In this document: one piece after another, positions 32,645 through 43,575 of the stretch | How positions within the stretch are numbered: the first letter of the stretch is position 1 | How the letters are laid out: every line of letters begins with the position of its first letter | Origin: Pseudomonas putida | Lineage (GTDB): Bacteria > Pseudomonadota > Gammaproteobacteria > Pseudomonadales > Pseudomonadaceae | Assembly: GCF_025905425.1 (NCBI RefSeq) | Contig: NZ_CP109603.1 | Location: 2,020,001-2,084,000, forward strand | Length of the DNA stretch: 64,000 nt | Direction of reading: 5' to 3' | Translations under genes and position numbers: made by a program | Notes under the pieces: generated by a model | What the model saw: the letters and a program-made list of their open reading frames with translations, nothing else | The model's database searches: none | Told to the model about the DNA's origin: nothing

Positions 32645-34954
32645 GTGTTTTCGATTTCGCGTCCCATGACCCGTGCCAGCCTCGCCGCTGCCCTGGTCGC
32701 CTTCAGCATTGCCGCGCAAGCACAGCCTGCCAGCGCTGATGCCAGCGCACAGATTCGCCGTACCAGCTTTGGGGTGCCGCACATCGTGGCCAAGGATGAG
32801 CGCGGCCTGGGGTACGGCATCGGTTATGCCTACGCACAGGACAACGTGTGCCTGTTGGCCAACGAAGTGCTGACGGTGAACGGCGAGCGGTCGCGCTACT
32901 TCGGTGCCAAGGGTAAAACCATCGAGCAACGGGACAACCTTGCCAGCGACCTGTTTTTCACCTGGCTCAACACACCGGCTGCCGTGGGTGCGTTTCTCCA
33001 GGCTCAACCGGCGCCAGTGCGTGATCTGCTGGAGGGCTATGCGGGTGGTTTCAACCGTGCCCTGGCCGAGCGCCGTAGCCAAGGTTTGCCTGCAGAGTGC
33101 GCAAAGGGGGACTGGGTGCGGCCGATCACTAGCCAGGACCTGGTCAAGCTGACCCGTCGTCTGCTGGCTGAAGGGGGTGTCGGTCAGTTCGTCGAGGCGC
33201 TGGCAGGGGCGCAGCCGCCCGCGCTGTCCAGTCAGCACGGGGCACCGGATTTTGCCTCGGCACTGGCCCGCCAGGCGCGCTTTGCATCGGAGCGAGGCAG
33301 CAACGCGGTGGCAGTCGGGTCGCAGCGCTCGGCCAACGGCCGTGGCCTGTTGCTGGCCAACCCGCACTTCCCCTGGATGGGCGGCATGCGCTTTTATCAA
33401 ATGCAGCTGACCATACCGGGCCAATTGGATGTGATGGGGGCTGCATTACCGGGCCTGCCCGTGGTGAACATCGGCTTCAACCGGCATCTGGCCTGGACGC
33501 ACACGGTTGATACGTCAAACCATTTCACGCTCTATCGCCTTGAGCTTGATCCAAAAGACCCGACCCGCTACTTGCTCGACGGCAAGTCGCTGCCGTTGTC
33601 GCGGCAGACTGTCAGCGTCACGGTCAAGGCAGAAGATGGCTCCTTGAGCCAGGTTGAACGCCAGGTCTACAGCTCGAAGTTCGGGCCAGTGGTGCAGTGG
33701 CCAGGGCGCCTGGACTGGGACGCACGGGCAGCTTACAGCTTGCGCGACGCCAACCTGGAGAACACGCGGGTGCTGCAGCAGTGGTATCGCATCAACCATG
33801 CCGACAGCCTGGACGCGCTGAAGGGCTCGGTGGAGCAGTTGCAAGGCATTCCCTGGGTCAACACGCTTGCTGTGGATGAAGGCGGCCGAGCGCTGTACCT
33901 CAATCAGTCGGTGGTCCCGTACGTCGATCAGCAACTGCTCAGTGCATGCGGCAACCCCAAGGCATCGGGGCGCCTGGTGGTATTGGATGGCTCGCGCAGC
34001 GCCTGCCAGTGGAAGGTCGATGCGCAAGCTGCGCAGCCCGGCATCTTCCCGGCGCGATTACTGCCGAGCCTGGAACGCAAGGACTTTGTACAGAATTCCA
34101 ACGACCCCGCCTGGATGGCCAACCCCGCGCAGCCTTTGACCGGCTATTCGCCGCTGGTCAGCCGCAATGACCAGCCGCTGGGCATGCGTGGTCGTTTTGC
34201 CCTGCACCGCCTGCAAGGCACAGCCAAGCTGGGTATCGACGATCTGCAGCACATGGTCACGGATGATGAAGTCTACCTCGCCAGCCTGCTGTTGCCGGAC
34301 CTGTTAGCGTGGTGCAAGGGGGCCGCAGCAGACCTGCAGCCCGTGTGTGCCAGCCTGGTCGCCTGGAACGGCAAAGCTGACCTAGACAGCGGCATCGGCC
34401 TGGTGCATTTCCAGAACATGTTCGAGGCCCTGGCGGCTCATCCTGAGAGCTGGCGGGTGGCATTCGACCCGGCTGACCCGCAGCATACGCCGCGCGGCCT
34501 GGCAGTTGAGCAGGCTGCGGTGCGCAAGCTGCTGCGCGAGGCGGCCTTGGCGTCGTTGCAGCAGGTGAGTGAAAGCGGGGTAGGGCGCGACAGCCAATGG
34601 GGGCAGGTGCAGCAAGCTATCGATGGCACGCCGGTGCCGGGTGGCCCGCAGGGGCTTGGGGTCTACAACGCGATTCACAGCGTGCCGCATGGGCCGGGCA
34701 AGCGCCTGGTGCTCAGTGGCACCAGCTACCTGCAACTGGTCAGCTTCACCGATCAGGGGCCTCAGGCCCGGGGGCTGCTGGCGTTTTCCCAGTCGAGCGA
34801 GGCGGGTTCGGCCCATGCCCATGACCAGACCAAGGCATTCTCGGCCAAGCAACTGGCAGTGATTCCGTTTACCGAGGCGCAGATAAAGGCGGACCCCGAG
34901 TATCGGGAGTATGTGATCAGTGAGCGGGACAAAGGGGCAGTGGCTCAGCATTAA
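32645..34954 (+). CDS. pvdQ: PvdQ-type N-terminal-nucleophile acylase
   Basis: About 769 aa. The GTG at 32645 has GAGG 7 nt ahead; the in-frame ATG at 32669 is also possible. A signal peptide (TRASLAAALVAFSIAAQAQ) leads to an alpha chain ending in ASERG, where autocatalytic cleavage releases the beta chain beginning SNAVAVGSQRS with Ser as nucleophile. NPHFPWMGGMRFYQ is the conserved substrate-channel segment of the penicillin-acylase/AHL-acylase family. The periplasmic enzyme removes the fatty-acyl chain of the pyoverdine precursor and hydrolyses long-chain acyl-homoserine lactones. Length matches P. aeruginosa PvdQ (762). Regulation by an iron-starvation sigma factor is suggested by the upstream IS box. 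Confidence 0.88.
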   Translation: MFSISRPMTRASLAAALVAFSIAAQAQPASADASAQIRRTSFGVPHIVAKDERGLGYGIGYAYAQDNVCLLANEVLTVNGERSRYFGAKGKTIEQRDNLASDLFFTWLNTPAAVGAFLQAQPAPVRDLLEGYAGGFNRALAERRSQGLPAECAKGDWVRPITSQDLVKLTRRLLAEGGVGQFVEALAGAQPPALSSQHGAPDFASALARQARFASERGSNAVAVGSQRSANGRGLLLANPHFPWMGGMRFYQMQLTIPGQLDVMGAALPGLPVVNIGFNRHLAWTHTVDTSNHFTLYRLELDPKDPTRYLLDGKSLPLSRQTVSVTVKAEDGSLSQVERQVYSSKFGPVVQWPGRLDWDARAAYSLRDANLENTRVLQQWYRINHADSLDALKGSVEQLQGIPWVNTLAVDEGGRALYLNQSVVPYVDQQLLSACGNPKASGRLVVLDGSRSACQWKVDAQAAQPGIFPARLLPSLERKDFVQNSNDPAWMANPAQPLTGYSPLVSRNDQPLGMRGRFALHRLQGTAKLGIDDLQHMVTDDEVYLASLLLPDLLAWCKGAAADLQPVCASLVAWNGKADLDSGIGLVHFQNMFEALAAHPESWRVAFDPADPQHTPRGLAVEQAAVRKLLREAALASLQQVSESGVGRDSQWGQVQQAIDGTPVPGGPQGLGVYNAIHSVPHGPGKRLVLSGTSYLQLVSFTDQGPQARGLLAFSQSSEAGSAHAHDQTKAFSAKQLAVIPFTEAQIKADPEYREYVISERDKGAVAQH

Positions 34955-34960
34955 AGGAAT

Positions 34961-34987
34961 CTGGGGCTGCGAAGCGGCCCCAAATTT
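34961..34987 (+). terminator. Probable intrinsic terminator after pvdQ
   Basis: TGGGGCTGC (34962-34970), GAA, GCGGCCCCA (34974-34982, one G-U pair) then ATTTT. It also faces the convergent lpxH. Confidence 0.65.
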
Positions 34988-34995
34988 TCGGCTGT

Positions 34996-35718
34996 TCAGG
35001 AAAACTCGAACGGCGCCAGCTGAAAGCCCTGTTCGTCAACCTGCAAGGTCCAGCCCCGACGGTCCCAGTCCCCCAGCACGATGCGTCGTGCCGGTTGGCC
35101 GTCTACCACCAGCTTGTGAATCGCCGGCCGGTGGGTGTGGCCATGGACCAACGTCCTGACCCCGTGCGCCGCCATCACCTTTGGCACTTCTTCCGGTGTG
35201 ACGTCGACGATCTCCGTGGCCTTCATGCGCGTTTGCGTGCGGCTTTCGCTGCGCAGCTTGCGCGCCAGTTTGTGCCTGGAGGACAGCGGCAGGTGCCGCA
35301 AAATCCACAGGCTCAATGGGTTGCGCAGGTAACGACGCAGCTTCATGTAGGCCAGGTCCCGCGTGCACAGTGTGTCACCGTGCATCAGCAGTACCTGCTC
35401 ACCGCCCAGTTCGATCACGCTCGGGTCGGCCAGCAAGGTACAGCCGGCGGCCTCGCAGAAGTCCTGACCGATCAGGAAATCACGGTTGCCGTGCATCAGG
35501 TAGATCGCCGTACCGCTGTCGCTCAACTGGCGCATGGCCTGGCAAATCGATTGCTGGAACGGCGTCATGGCATCGTCGCCGATCCACGCCTCGAAGAAAT
35601 CGCCAAGGATGTACAGCGCCTTGGCATGCCGCGCACGGCCATCGAGCAGATCAAGAAACGCCCGGGTGATATCCGGGCGTTCTTCTTGCAGGTGCAGATC
35701 AGAGATCAGCAATATCAC
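34996..35718 (-). CDS. lpxH: UDP-2,3-diacylglucosamine diphosphatase
   Basis: 240 aa calcineurin-like phosphoesterase. Metal ligands are seen in order: DLHLQEERP (residues 7-15, D-x-H), [11 protein letters not shown] (about 40-50), [10 protein letters not shown] (about 79-88), [10 protein letters not shown] and [11 protein letters not shown]. The enzyme makes lipid X in lipid A synthesis at the inner-membrane face and is essential in most Gram-negatives. The gene overlaps ppiB by 4 bp and is transcribed after it; the ppiB-lpxH order is common in Pseudomonas. Confidence 0.95.
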   Translation of the reverse strand: MILLISDLHLQEERPDITRAFLDLLDGRARHAKALYILGDFFEAWIGDDAMTPFQQSICQAMRQLSDSGTAIYLMHGNRDFLIGQDFCEAAGCTLLADPSVIELGGEQVLLMHGDTLCTRDLAYMKLRRYLRNPLSLWILRHLPLSSRHKLARKLRSESRTQTRMKATEIVDVTPEEVPKVMAAHGVRTLVHGHTHRPAIHKLVVDGQPARRIVLGDWDRRGWTLQVDEQGFQLAPFEFS

Positions 35719-36218
35719 CCAACGATCTCGGCTTTCTCGATGATCACGTCATCTTTCGGCACGTCCTGGTGGCCGGATTTGGAGCCGGTGGCAACGGCTT
35801 CGATCTTGTCGACGACGTCCTGGCCTTCGGTCACTTTACCGAATACGGCATAGCCCCAGCCCTGCACGTTCTTGCCGCTGTGGTTGAGGAAGTCGTTGTC
35901 GGAGGCGTTGATGAAGAACTGCGCCGAGGCGGAGTGCGGCTCCATGGTGCGGGCCATGGCGATGGTGTACTTGTCGTTTTTCAGGCCGTTGTCGGCTTCG
36001 TTCTGGATGCTGGCACGCTTGTCACGCTTTTCGTTCATGCCTGGCTCGAAACCGCCGCCCTGGATCATGAAGCCTTTGATCACACGGTGGAACACGGTGT
36101 TCGAGTAGTGGCCGGCTTCAACGTAGGCCAGGAAGTTGGCAACGGTCAGAGGGGCTTTTTCGGCGTCCAGTTGCAGGACGATGTCGCCGTGGTTGGTGCT
36201 CAGTTTGACTTTGGACAT
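35715..36218 (-). CDS. ppiB: Cytoplasmic peptidyl-prolyl cis-trans isomerase B
   Basis: 167 aa from the ATG at 36218 ([20 protein letters not shown]); the frame runs further to 36308 but without homology. The cyclophilin core [15 protein letters not shown] (residues about 44-58), [19 protein letters not shown] and [15 protein letters not shown] match PpiB. It has no signal peptide, so it is the cytoplasmic form. It catalyses proline isomerisation in folding. It precedes lpxH on the same strand with a 4-bp overlap and is divergent from glnS. Confidence 0.95.
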   Translation of the reverse strand: MSKVKLSTNHGDIVLQLDAEKAPLTVANFLAYVEAGHYSNTVFHRVIKGFMIQGGGFEPGMNEKRDKRASIQNEADNGLKNDKYTIAMARTMEPHSASAQFFINASDNDFLNHSGKNVQGWGYAVFGKVTEGQDVVDKIEAVATGSKSGHQDVPKDDVIIEKAEIVG

Positions 36219-36468
36219 GCTGAAATTCGCTCTTTCAAGGCAATCAAAAATTAGGGTGCGCAGTGCGCGGGTTATCACCTGACGCAGGATCAGGCGATCG
36301 CGACACAATGGCGCGCACGGGCCATTTTGCCAGGCTGCGGCAAAAAAGCCGTGATAAATCGCGCCAGTTTGTCCGAGCCCGGCTGTCAGCAGCTTGACTG
36401 CTTCGGCTATGATAGGCCCTTTGATTCAATCGGCCTACCCAGGCCGGACACGTGCATTCAAGGATCCT

Positions 36469-38172
<1,704 letters not shown>

Positions 38173-38181
38173 GGAACCGTC

Positions 38182-39564
38182 GTGCTTAACATCTACAACA
38201 CCCTGAGCAAAACCAAGGAAGCCTTCAAGCCGCTCGATGGCAACAAGGTGCGCATGTACGTCTGCGGCATGACCGTGTACGACTACTGCCACCTTGGCCA
38301 TGGTCGCAGCATGGTGGCCTTCGACCTGGTCACCCGTTGGCTGCGCAAGAGCGGCTATGAGCTGACCTACGTGCGCAACATCACCGACATCGACGACAAG
38401 ATCATCAACCGGGCCAACGAGAACGGCGAGACCTTCGACGCGCTGACCGCCCGCATGATCGACGCGATGCACGAGGATGAGCGCCGCCTCAACATCCTGC
38501 CGCCGGACCAGGAGCCGCGTGCCACCGACCACATCGCCGGCATGCACGCGATGATCCAGACGCTGATCGACAAGGGCTACGCCTACGCGCCAGGTAACGG
38601 CGACGTGTACTACCGGGTAGGCAAGTTCGTCGGTTACGGCAAGCTGTCGCGCAAGAAGATCGAAGACCTGCGCATCGGTGCCCGCATCGAGGTCGACGAG
38701 GCCAAACAGGACCCGCTGGACTTCGTGCTGTGGAAAGGCGTCAAGCCGGGCGAGCCGAGCTGGGAATCACCCTGGGGCCCCGGTCGTCCGGGCTGGCACA
38801 TCGAGTGCTCGGTGATGTCCACCTGCTGCCTGGGTGAAAGCTTCGACATCCACGGTGGCGGTAGCGACCTGGAGTTCCCGCACCACGAGAACGAGATCGC
38901 CCAGAGCGAGGCCGCTACCGGCAAGCAGTACGCCAATGCCTGGATGCACTGCGGCATGATCCGTATCAACGGCGAGAAGATGTCCAAGTCGTTGAACAAC
39001 TTCTTCACCATCCGCGATGTGCTGGAGAAGTACCACCCGGAGGTGGTGCGTTACCTGCTGGTGGCCAGCCACTACCGTAGCGCCATCAACTACTCCGAAG
39101 ACAGCCTGCGCGATGCCAAGGGCGCTCTGGAGCGCTTCTACCACGCACTGCGCGGCCTGCCACGGGTGGCGGCCAAGGGTGGCGAAGCGTTTGTCGAGCG
39201 TTTCAGCGTGGCGATGAACGACGACTTCGGCACCCCGGAAGCCTGCGCCGTGCTGTTCGACCTGGTGCGCGAGATCAACCGCCTGCGCGACAGCGACCTG
39301 GAGGCTGCTGCTGGCCTGGCTGCGCGCCTGCGTGAGCTGGGGGATGTGCTGGGTGTGCTGCAACTGGAGGCCGATGACTTCCTGCGTGCGGGGGCGGAGG
39401 GCAAGGTCGATGCTGCTGAAGTCGAAGCCTTGATCCAGGCGCGCCTGCAGGCGCGTGCAGACAAGAACTGGGCGGAATCCGACCGTATCCGTGACCAGCT
39501 GACCGCCCTGGGCGTGGTGCTGGAAGACAGCAAGGGCGCAACTACCTGGCGCTTGGCTGACTGA
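38182..39564 (+). CDS. cysS: Cysteinyl-tRNA synthetase
   Basis: 460 aa, starting with GTG at 38182 after AAGGAA. The HIGH-like motif is in [16 protein letters not shown] (residues about 30-45). A zinc site includes Cys28 in [10 protein letters not shown] and later cysteine and His residues ([18 protein letters not shown]). KMSKS is present exactly as [10 protein letters not shown] near residue 267. It charges tRNA-Cys. It is cotranscribed with glnS. A weak hairpin with TTT follows at 39579-39598. Confidence 0.97.
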   Translation: MLNIYNTLSKTKEAFKPLDGNKVRMYVCGMTVYDYCHLGHGRSMVAFDLVTRWLRKSGYELTYVRNITDIDDKIINRANENGETFDALTARMIDAMHEDERRLNILPPDQEPRATDHIAGMHAMIQTLIDKGYAYAPGNGDVYYRVGKFVGYGKLSRKKIEDLRIGARIEVDEAKQDPLDFVLWKGVKPGEPSWESPWGPGRPGWHIECSVMSTCCLGESFDIHGGGSDLEFPHHENEIAQSEAATGKQYANAWMHCGMIRINGEKMSKSLNNFFTIRDVLEKYHPEVVRYLLVASHYRSAINYSEDSLRDAKGALERFYHALRGLPRVAAKGGEAFVERFSVAMNDDFGTPEACAVLFDLVREINRLRDSDLEAAAGLAARLRELGDVLGVLQLEADDFLRAGAEGKVDAAEVEALIQARLQARADKNWAESDRIRDQLTALGVVLEDSKGATTWRLAD

Positions 39565-39610
39565 TCAGTGAAGCGAGGGGGCTGCCAGGCAGCCCTTTCG
39601 CGACACACTG

Positions 39611-40498
39611 CTAAACAGCAGGCAGCGCTTTTCTGCCCAACACCGCTCGCCCTTTCTTCATGCCGACCGCCAGGGCCGACAAGATCAGGGCAATACACAG
39701 CCAGTCCCATCCGCTTGGCACCTCTTGGACGATCAACGCTGAGCTGACGATGCCGAATACCGGAATCAGCAGCGACAGCGGCGCTACCGTGGACACCGGA
39801 TATTCGCGCAACAGGTAGTTCCATCCCCAATAGCAGAAATGCGTCGCGGCATACACCTGGAACGCCAGGGAAAAGACCACGACGGCATGCGTCTGCGATG
39901 CCAGCGCCACGAACGGCCTTGCGCCGTGCAGCCACCAGGTCAGCGAAAGCAAGGGTATCGGTGCAAAAAGGCTGGCCCATACGACGAAGGCAAAGATCGC
40001 CTTCACCTTTGACAGCTTGATGATGACGTTGCCGATGCTCCAGGCCAGCGCGCTGATCAAGACCAGCGTCAAACCTGTTGTCGTGGTTTTGCCGGGGCTT
40101 GCTGCCAGGATGCCAACCAAGCCGGCTGCCGCCAGCACGATGCCGATCAGCTGGGGGCCGGTAAGGGGTTCGCGAAACAGCAAACAGCCCCAGGCCAAGG
40201 TAAAGAACGCACTGAACTGAATCAGCAGCGAGGCGCTGCCGGGCGGCACGCCCATGGCAATCCCCAGATTGATCAAGGCCCACATGGCAACGCCAAAAAT
40301 CAGGCCGTATGCAGCTATCCAGTAGACGGCAACCTTCGGGCGCTTCACGAAGAACACCCACGGCAATGCGCACAGCGCGAAGCGGATGCCGGTGAGCAGC
40401 AGGGGATCGACCTGGGCCAAACCCAGTTTGGTGATCGGGAAATTGATACCCCACAGGGCAGTAACCAGGACGGCAAGGATCAGGTGTTTTTTGTGCAT
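39611..40498 (-). CDS. EamA/DMT-family exporter
   Basis: 295 aa from the ATG at 40498 (MHKKHLILAVLVTALWGINF); the frame is open back to 40579 but the N-terminus of relatives is the first helix. Ten membrane segments in two EamA repeats. YPVSTVAPLSLLIPVFGIVS near residue 245 is the conserved end segment of the second repeat. It is divergent from an AraC regulator, so it is likely induced by that protein for export of an amino acid or similar compound. Substrate unknown. It resembles the DMT gene at 7696 in overall design. Confidence 0.87.
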   Translation of the reverse strand: MHKKHLILAVLVTALWGINFPITKLGLAQVDPLLLTGIRFALCALPWVFFVKRPKVAVYWIAAYGLIFGVAMWALINLGIAMGVPPGSASLLIQFSAFFTLAWGCLLFREPLTGPQLIGIVLAAAGLVGILAASPGKTTTTGLTLVLISALAWSIGNVIIKLSKVKAIFAFVVWASLFAPIPLLSLTWWLHGARPFVALASQTHAVVVFSLAFQVYAATHFCYWGWNYLLREYPVSTVAPLSLLIPVFGIVSSALIVQEVPSGWDWLCIALILSALAVGMKKGRAVLGRKALPAV

Positions 40499-40609
40499 GG
40501 CATGGCAATCTTCTGAGGTCGCGGCAGTGCGCCTTGACGCGTGAGGAATATGCCGAATCACGATTTGGCCCGCTTTCAATTCAAGGTCAAATCTAATTAA
40601 AATCGGGCC

Positions 40610-41440
40610 ATGACATACACCGAAGACACGCTATACGACGACACACATTGCGATGTGGTGGTGACAAGGAAGGCATTCGCCGACGGCGAACTGTTCCCGA
40701 TGCACAGCCACCGTCGGGGTCAGTTTGCCTACGCAGCATGCGGCGTGATCACGGTTGCAACCGAATCAGGTAACTGGGCCGTGCCACCCTTGCGGGCCGT
40801 CTGGGTGCCCGCGCAACTGGCCCATGCCATGCACATGCGTGGCCCCGTTACCATGCTCAATGCCTACATTCGCCCGCAGGCAGCCCAGCAGGTCGGCCTG
40901 CCTCGGCATTGCCAGGTATTTGCGGTTTCCCCGTTGGTGCAGCAGCTGCTTGAGAAGGCTGTCGAAGTGCCTGCCCATTACCCCCAGCAGGGGCGGGATG
41001 CCTGCTTGATGGGGTTGTTGTTGTATGAGATTGCCGACATGCCGGGGTTGTCGTTGAATGCGCCTATCCCCACAGAGCCGCGCCTTGCGCGTGCGTGCAA
41101 AGCGTTTCTGGCTGCGCCCTCACTGCAAACAGGCATCGACGGCATGGCGCGGCTGGCCAGCATGAGCCGGCGCACATTCACACGCCAGTTTCGCCTGCAC
41201 ACCGGGATCAGCTTTATCGAATGGCGCCAGCAGGCCTGCTTGCTGGACGCCGTGGTTCGGCTGGGCAAGGGTGAGCCGGTTACGCGCGTTGCGCTGGCGC
41301 TTGGGTACAGCAGCCCGAGCGCCTTTGCGACAGTGTTCAAGCGCGTGCTGGGCGAGGTGCCCAGCCGCTACTTCGACACCCCAACCCATGGGCAATGCAG
41401 CAGCAGCTTCGCGCCGCCCAGCTCGCTGGCACCCACCTGA
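40610..41440 (+). CDS. AraC-family transcriptional regulator
   Basis: 276 aa. An N-terminal cupin sensor contains HSHRRGQFAYAACGVITVAT (residues about 26-45, shortened). The C-terminal double HTH includes MARLASMSRRTFTRQFRLHT (about 180-199) and RVALALGYSSPSAFATVFKR (about 225-244). The latter is the typical second AraC helix-turn-helix. Divergent from the DMT exporter, 111 bp apart, so likely its activator. Its last 73 bp overlap the 3' end of the convergent histidine-kinase gene, an unusually long overlap. The sensor ligand is not known. Confidence 0.88.
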   Translation: MTYTEDTLYDDTHCDVVVTRKAFADGELFPMHSHRRGQFAYAACGVITVATESGNWAVPPLRAVWVPAQLAHAMHMRGPVTMLNAYIRPQAAQQVGLPRHCQVFAVSPLVQQLLEKAVEVPAHYPQQGRDACLMGLLLYEIADMPGLSLNAPIPTEPRLARACKAFLAAPSLQTGIDGMARLASMSRRTFTRQFRLHTGISFIEWRQQACLLDAVVRLGKGEPVTRVALALGYSSPSAFATVFKRVLGEVPSRYFDTPTHGQCSSSFAPPSSLAPT

Positions 41441-42759
41441 AGGCCAAACCCATGCAGATCAACGATCGCGGCAACGATCGACAAACCCAGCCCGAAGCCC
41501 GGATGGCGGTGGCCTTCCTCGCTGCGATAGAACCGCTTCAGTACCGCAGTGCGTTCCTCTTCAGGGATCCCCGGGCCGCTGTCCTCGATTGCGATATGCA
41601 GGCCCTGGTCGTCCTGCGTCGCCAAAACGCGCACGCGGCCACCTTCTGGGGTGAACTTGATGGCGTTGCCCACCAGGTTGGCCAGCGCCTCGAACAGCAG
41701 TTCGCGGTCACCGTGCAGCGCCGGTAGCTGCGCGGGCTGGTCAAGCTCCAGGCGAATACCGCCATCCTCGGCCAGGGGCAGATAAAAGTCGTGCAGCTCC
41801 ACCAGCAGCTCATGAGGGTCGAGTTGCACGAAGCCTGCACGGCGCTGACGGTCTTCCAGTTCACTGATGCGCAACAGGCCGCGAAAGCGCGCCATCAAGG
41901 TGTCGGTTTCGCCAATCGCCTGGTCCAGCGCCTCGGCCTGCGCCGAATCGGCGTCACTCTGCTGGCGAATGCGGTACAGCTGGGCGCGCAGGCGGGTCAG
42001 CGGCGTACGCAGGTCGTGGGCAATGTTGTCGCACACCCCTTTGACCTCGTGCATCAACCGCTCGATACGATCCAGCATGGCATTGACGATGGCGGCCAGC
42101 ATGTCCAGCTCGTCGCGACGGGCCGACAGTGGCAGGCGGTGGGTGAGGTCGCCCGCGACGATCAGCTCGGCCTGGGCCTGAATGGCGCGGATACGCTTGA
42201 GTGGCCTGCGCCGTAGCAGGTACCAGCCGGCAAACCCGGGGATCAGGGTCAGGGAAATGCCCCACAGCAACGCATCCAGGATGATGCGGGTAACGACGAA
42301 CAGTGAGCCATTGTCGCGGAACAGCACCAGCCAGCGGCCGTCCTGCACCTTGATCGCCACCGCATCGCAGCTGTCACGCGGCATGTGCGGGTCGTCCGCA
42401 TCCAGGCAGCGCTTGAGTTCATGCACCTTGCCGTCCATGCCAAGCTCCGGCGGAATGGCACGGATACGCCCGCCGATCGGGTTGAGCTGAGCGTCGAACA
42501 GGCCGTAGGCGTCGAAGGCGCGCTCTTCGAAGGCCTGGCTGGCAATCAGCGCGTCGTCCAGTTGCTTGCCGCTCATGTGCGCGAACAGGTGCTGGCGCTG
42601 CAGCATGGAGTGGCGGGTGAGTTTGTTCAGGTAGCTGGAAACCTCGAAGTACAGCACGCCCATGAGGATGCTGCTCCAGGCCACGAACAGAAAGCTGTAC
42701 AGCGCCAACAGGCGGCTGGTCGAGGAACTCCAGCCCTTAGACGGGTTCAGCAATGGCAT
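41368..42759 (-). CDS. Two-component sensor histidine kinase
   Basis: 463 aa. Two membrane helices (residues about 17-38 and 160-185) enclose a periplasmic sensor of about 120 aa. A HAMP linker follows (RRRPLKRIRAIQAQAELIVA). The phosphoacceptor H-box is NIAHDLRTPLTRLRAQLYRI near residue 250. The catalytic domain carries the N-box (NLVGNAIKFTPEGG), G1 (EDSGPGIPEEER) and G2 (GFGLGLSIVAAI). It overlaps the 3' end of the response regulator by 23 bp, so the pair is translationally coupled. The stimulus is not deducible. It ends inside the convergent AraC gene. Confidence 0.93.
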   Translation of the reverse strand: MPLLNPSKGWSSSTSRLLALYSFLFVAWSSILMGVLYFEVSSYLNKLTRHSMLQRQHLFAHMSGKQLDDALIASQAFEERAFDAYGLFDAQLNPIGGRIRAIPPELGMDGKVHELKRCLDADDPHMPRDSCDAVAIKVQDGRWLVLFRDNGSLFVVTRIILDALLWGISLTLIPGFAGWYLLRRRPLKRIRAIQAQAELIVAGDLTHRLPLSARRDELDMLAAIVNAMLDRIERLMHEVKGVCDNIAHDLRTPLTRLRAQLYRIRQQSDADSAQAEALDQAIGETDTLMARFRGLLRISELEDRQRRAGFVQLDPHELLVELHDFYLPLAEDGGIRLELDQPAQLPALHGDRELLFEALANLVGNAIKFTPEGGRVRVLATQDDQGLHIAIEDSGPGIPEEERTAVLKRFYRSEEGHRHPGFGLGLSIVAAIVDLHGFGLQVGASELGGAKLLLHCPWVGVSK

Positions 42760-43417
42760 AGCCGGAGCCCCGTACCGTACGGATCAGCGGCGATTGGCCG
42801 GGTGAGTCGATCTTCTTGCGCAGGCGGCCGATGTGGACGTCGATCAGGTTGGTGCCCGGGTCGAAGTGATAGCCCCAGACCTCTTCGAAGATCATCATCC
42901 GCGTGATGACCTGGCCGCTGTGGCGCATCAGGTATTCCAGCAGCTTGTATTCGGTGGGCAGCAGGTTGAGCGTGTGCTCGCCGCGCCGCGCCTCGTGGCT
43001 GATCAAGTCCAGTTGCAGATCGGCGACTTGCAGGCGGGTCTGGGTCATGGGCACGCTGTTGCGGCGCAACAGCACTTCCACCCGGGCGGCCATCTCGTCC
43101 GAGGCGAATGGCTTGGTCAGGTAGTCGTCACCCCCGGCACGCAGGCCGCGCACCCGCTCGTCGACGTCGGACAGGGCGCTGATCATCAGGATTGGCGTGG
43201 CGATCTTGAGGCTGCGCAGGGTGGTGACGATAGTCAGGCCATCGACTTCGGGCAGCATTCGGTCCAGGGTAATCAGGTCGTAGCCACCGGCAATCGCCTT
43301 GGCCAGGCCTTCCCGGCCATTGTCGGCCCAATCCACGTCCAGGCCGTGGCTGGTGAGTTCGGCGACGATTTCCTGGCCGGTGACGGCGTCGTCTTCGATG
43401 GTCAGTACGCGTGGCAT
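42737..43417 (-). CDS. OmpR-family response regulator
   Basis: 226 aa from the ATG at 43417 (MPRVLTIEDDAVTGQEIVAE); the frame is open to 43513 without meaning. The receiver domain has the acidic pocket D9/D10, phosphoacceptor D52 (LITLDRMLPEVDG) and K in YLTKPF near residue 103. The C-terminal winged helix (GRLRKKIDSPGQSPLIRTVR, RGSGYAI) is of OmpR/PhoB type. It is the partner of the overlapping histidine kinase. It controls unknown genes. An intrinsic terminator lies about 100 bp upstream, belonging to ilvE. Confidence 0.95.
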   Translation of the reverse strand: MPRVLTIEDDAVTGQEIVAELTSHGLDVDWADNGREGLAKAIAGGYDLITLDRMLPEVDGLTIVTTLRSLKIATPILMISALSDVDERVRGLRAGGDDYLTKPFASDEMAARVEVLLRRNSVPMTQTRLQVADLQLDLISHEARRGEHTLNLLPTEYKLLEYLMRHSGQVITRMMIFEEVWGYHFDPGTNLIDVHIGRLRKKIDSPGQSPLIRTVRGSGYAIAEPV

Positions 43418-43521
43418 GCTGGTTCCTGGGCGGCGAGTAGAGACTTGATTGTGCCAAAGAATAGACAAACGGCGATTTAAGAAAAATTCATCTGGCGGGT
43501 CGCGGCCGAGCAAACGGCCAA

Positions 43522-43558
43522 AAAAAGGGGCATGCCATCGTCTGGCATGCCCCTTTTT
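43522..43558 (-). terminator. Bidirectional intrinsic terminator after ilvE
   Basis: GGGGCATGCCA (43527-43537), TCGTC loop, TGGCATGCCCC (43543-43553) flanked by AAAAA upstream and TTTTT downstream. It ends the leftward ilvE transcript (stop at 43576) and insulates the regulator genes. Confidence 0.93.
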
Positions 43559-43575
43559 CAGGCTGTCGCAGTGCC

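Noticed and set aside
36361..36468. A sigma-70 promoter (TTGACT/TATGAT) before glnS
   Set aside because: The two hexamers are only 8 bp apart, so they cannot be one promoter; TATGAT alone is too weak to call.
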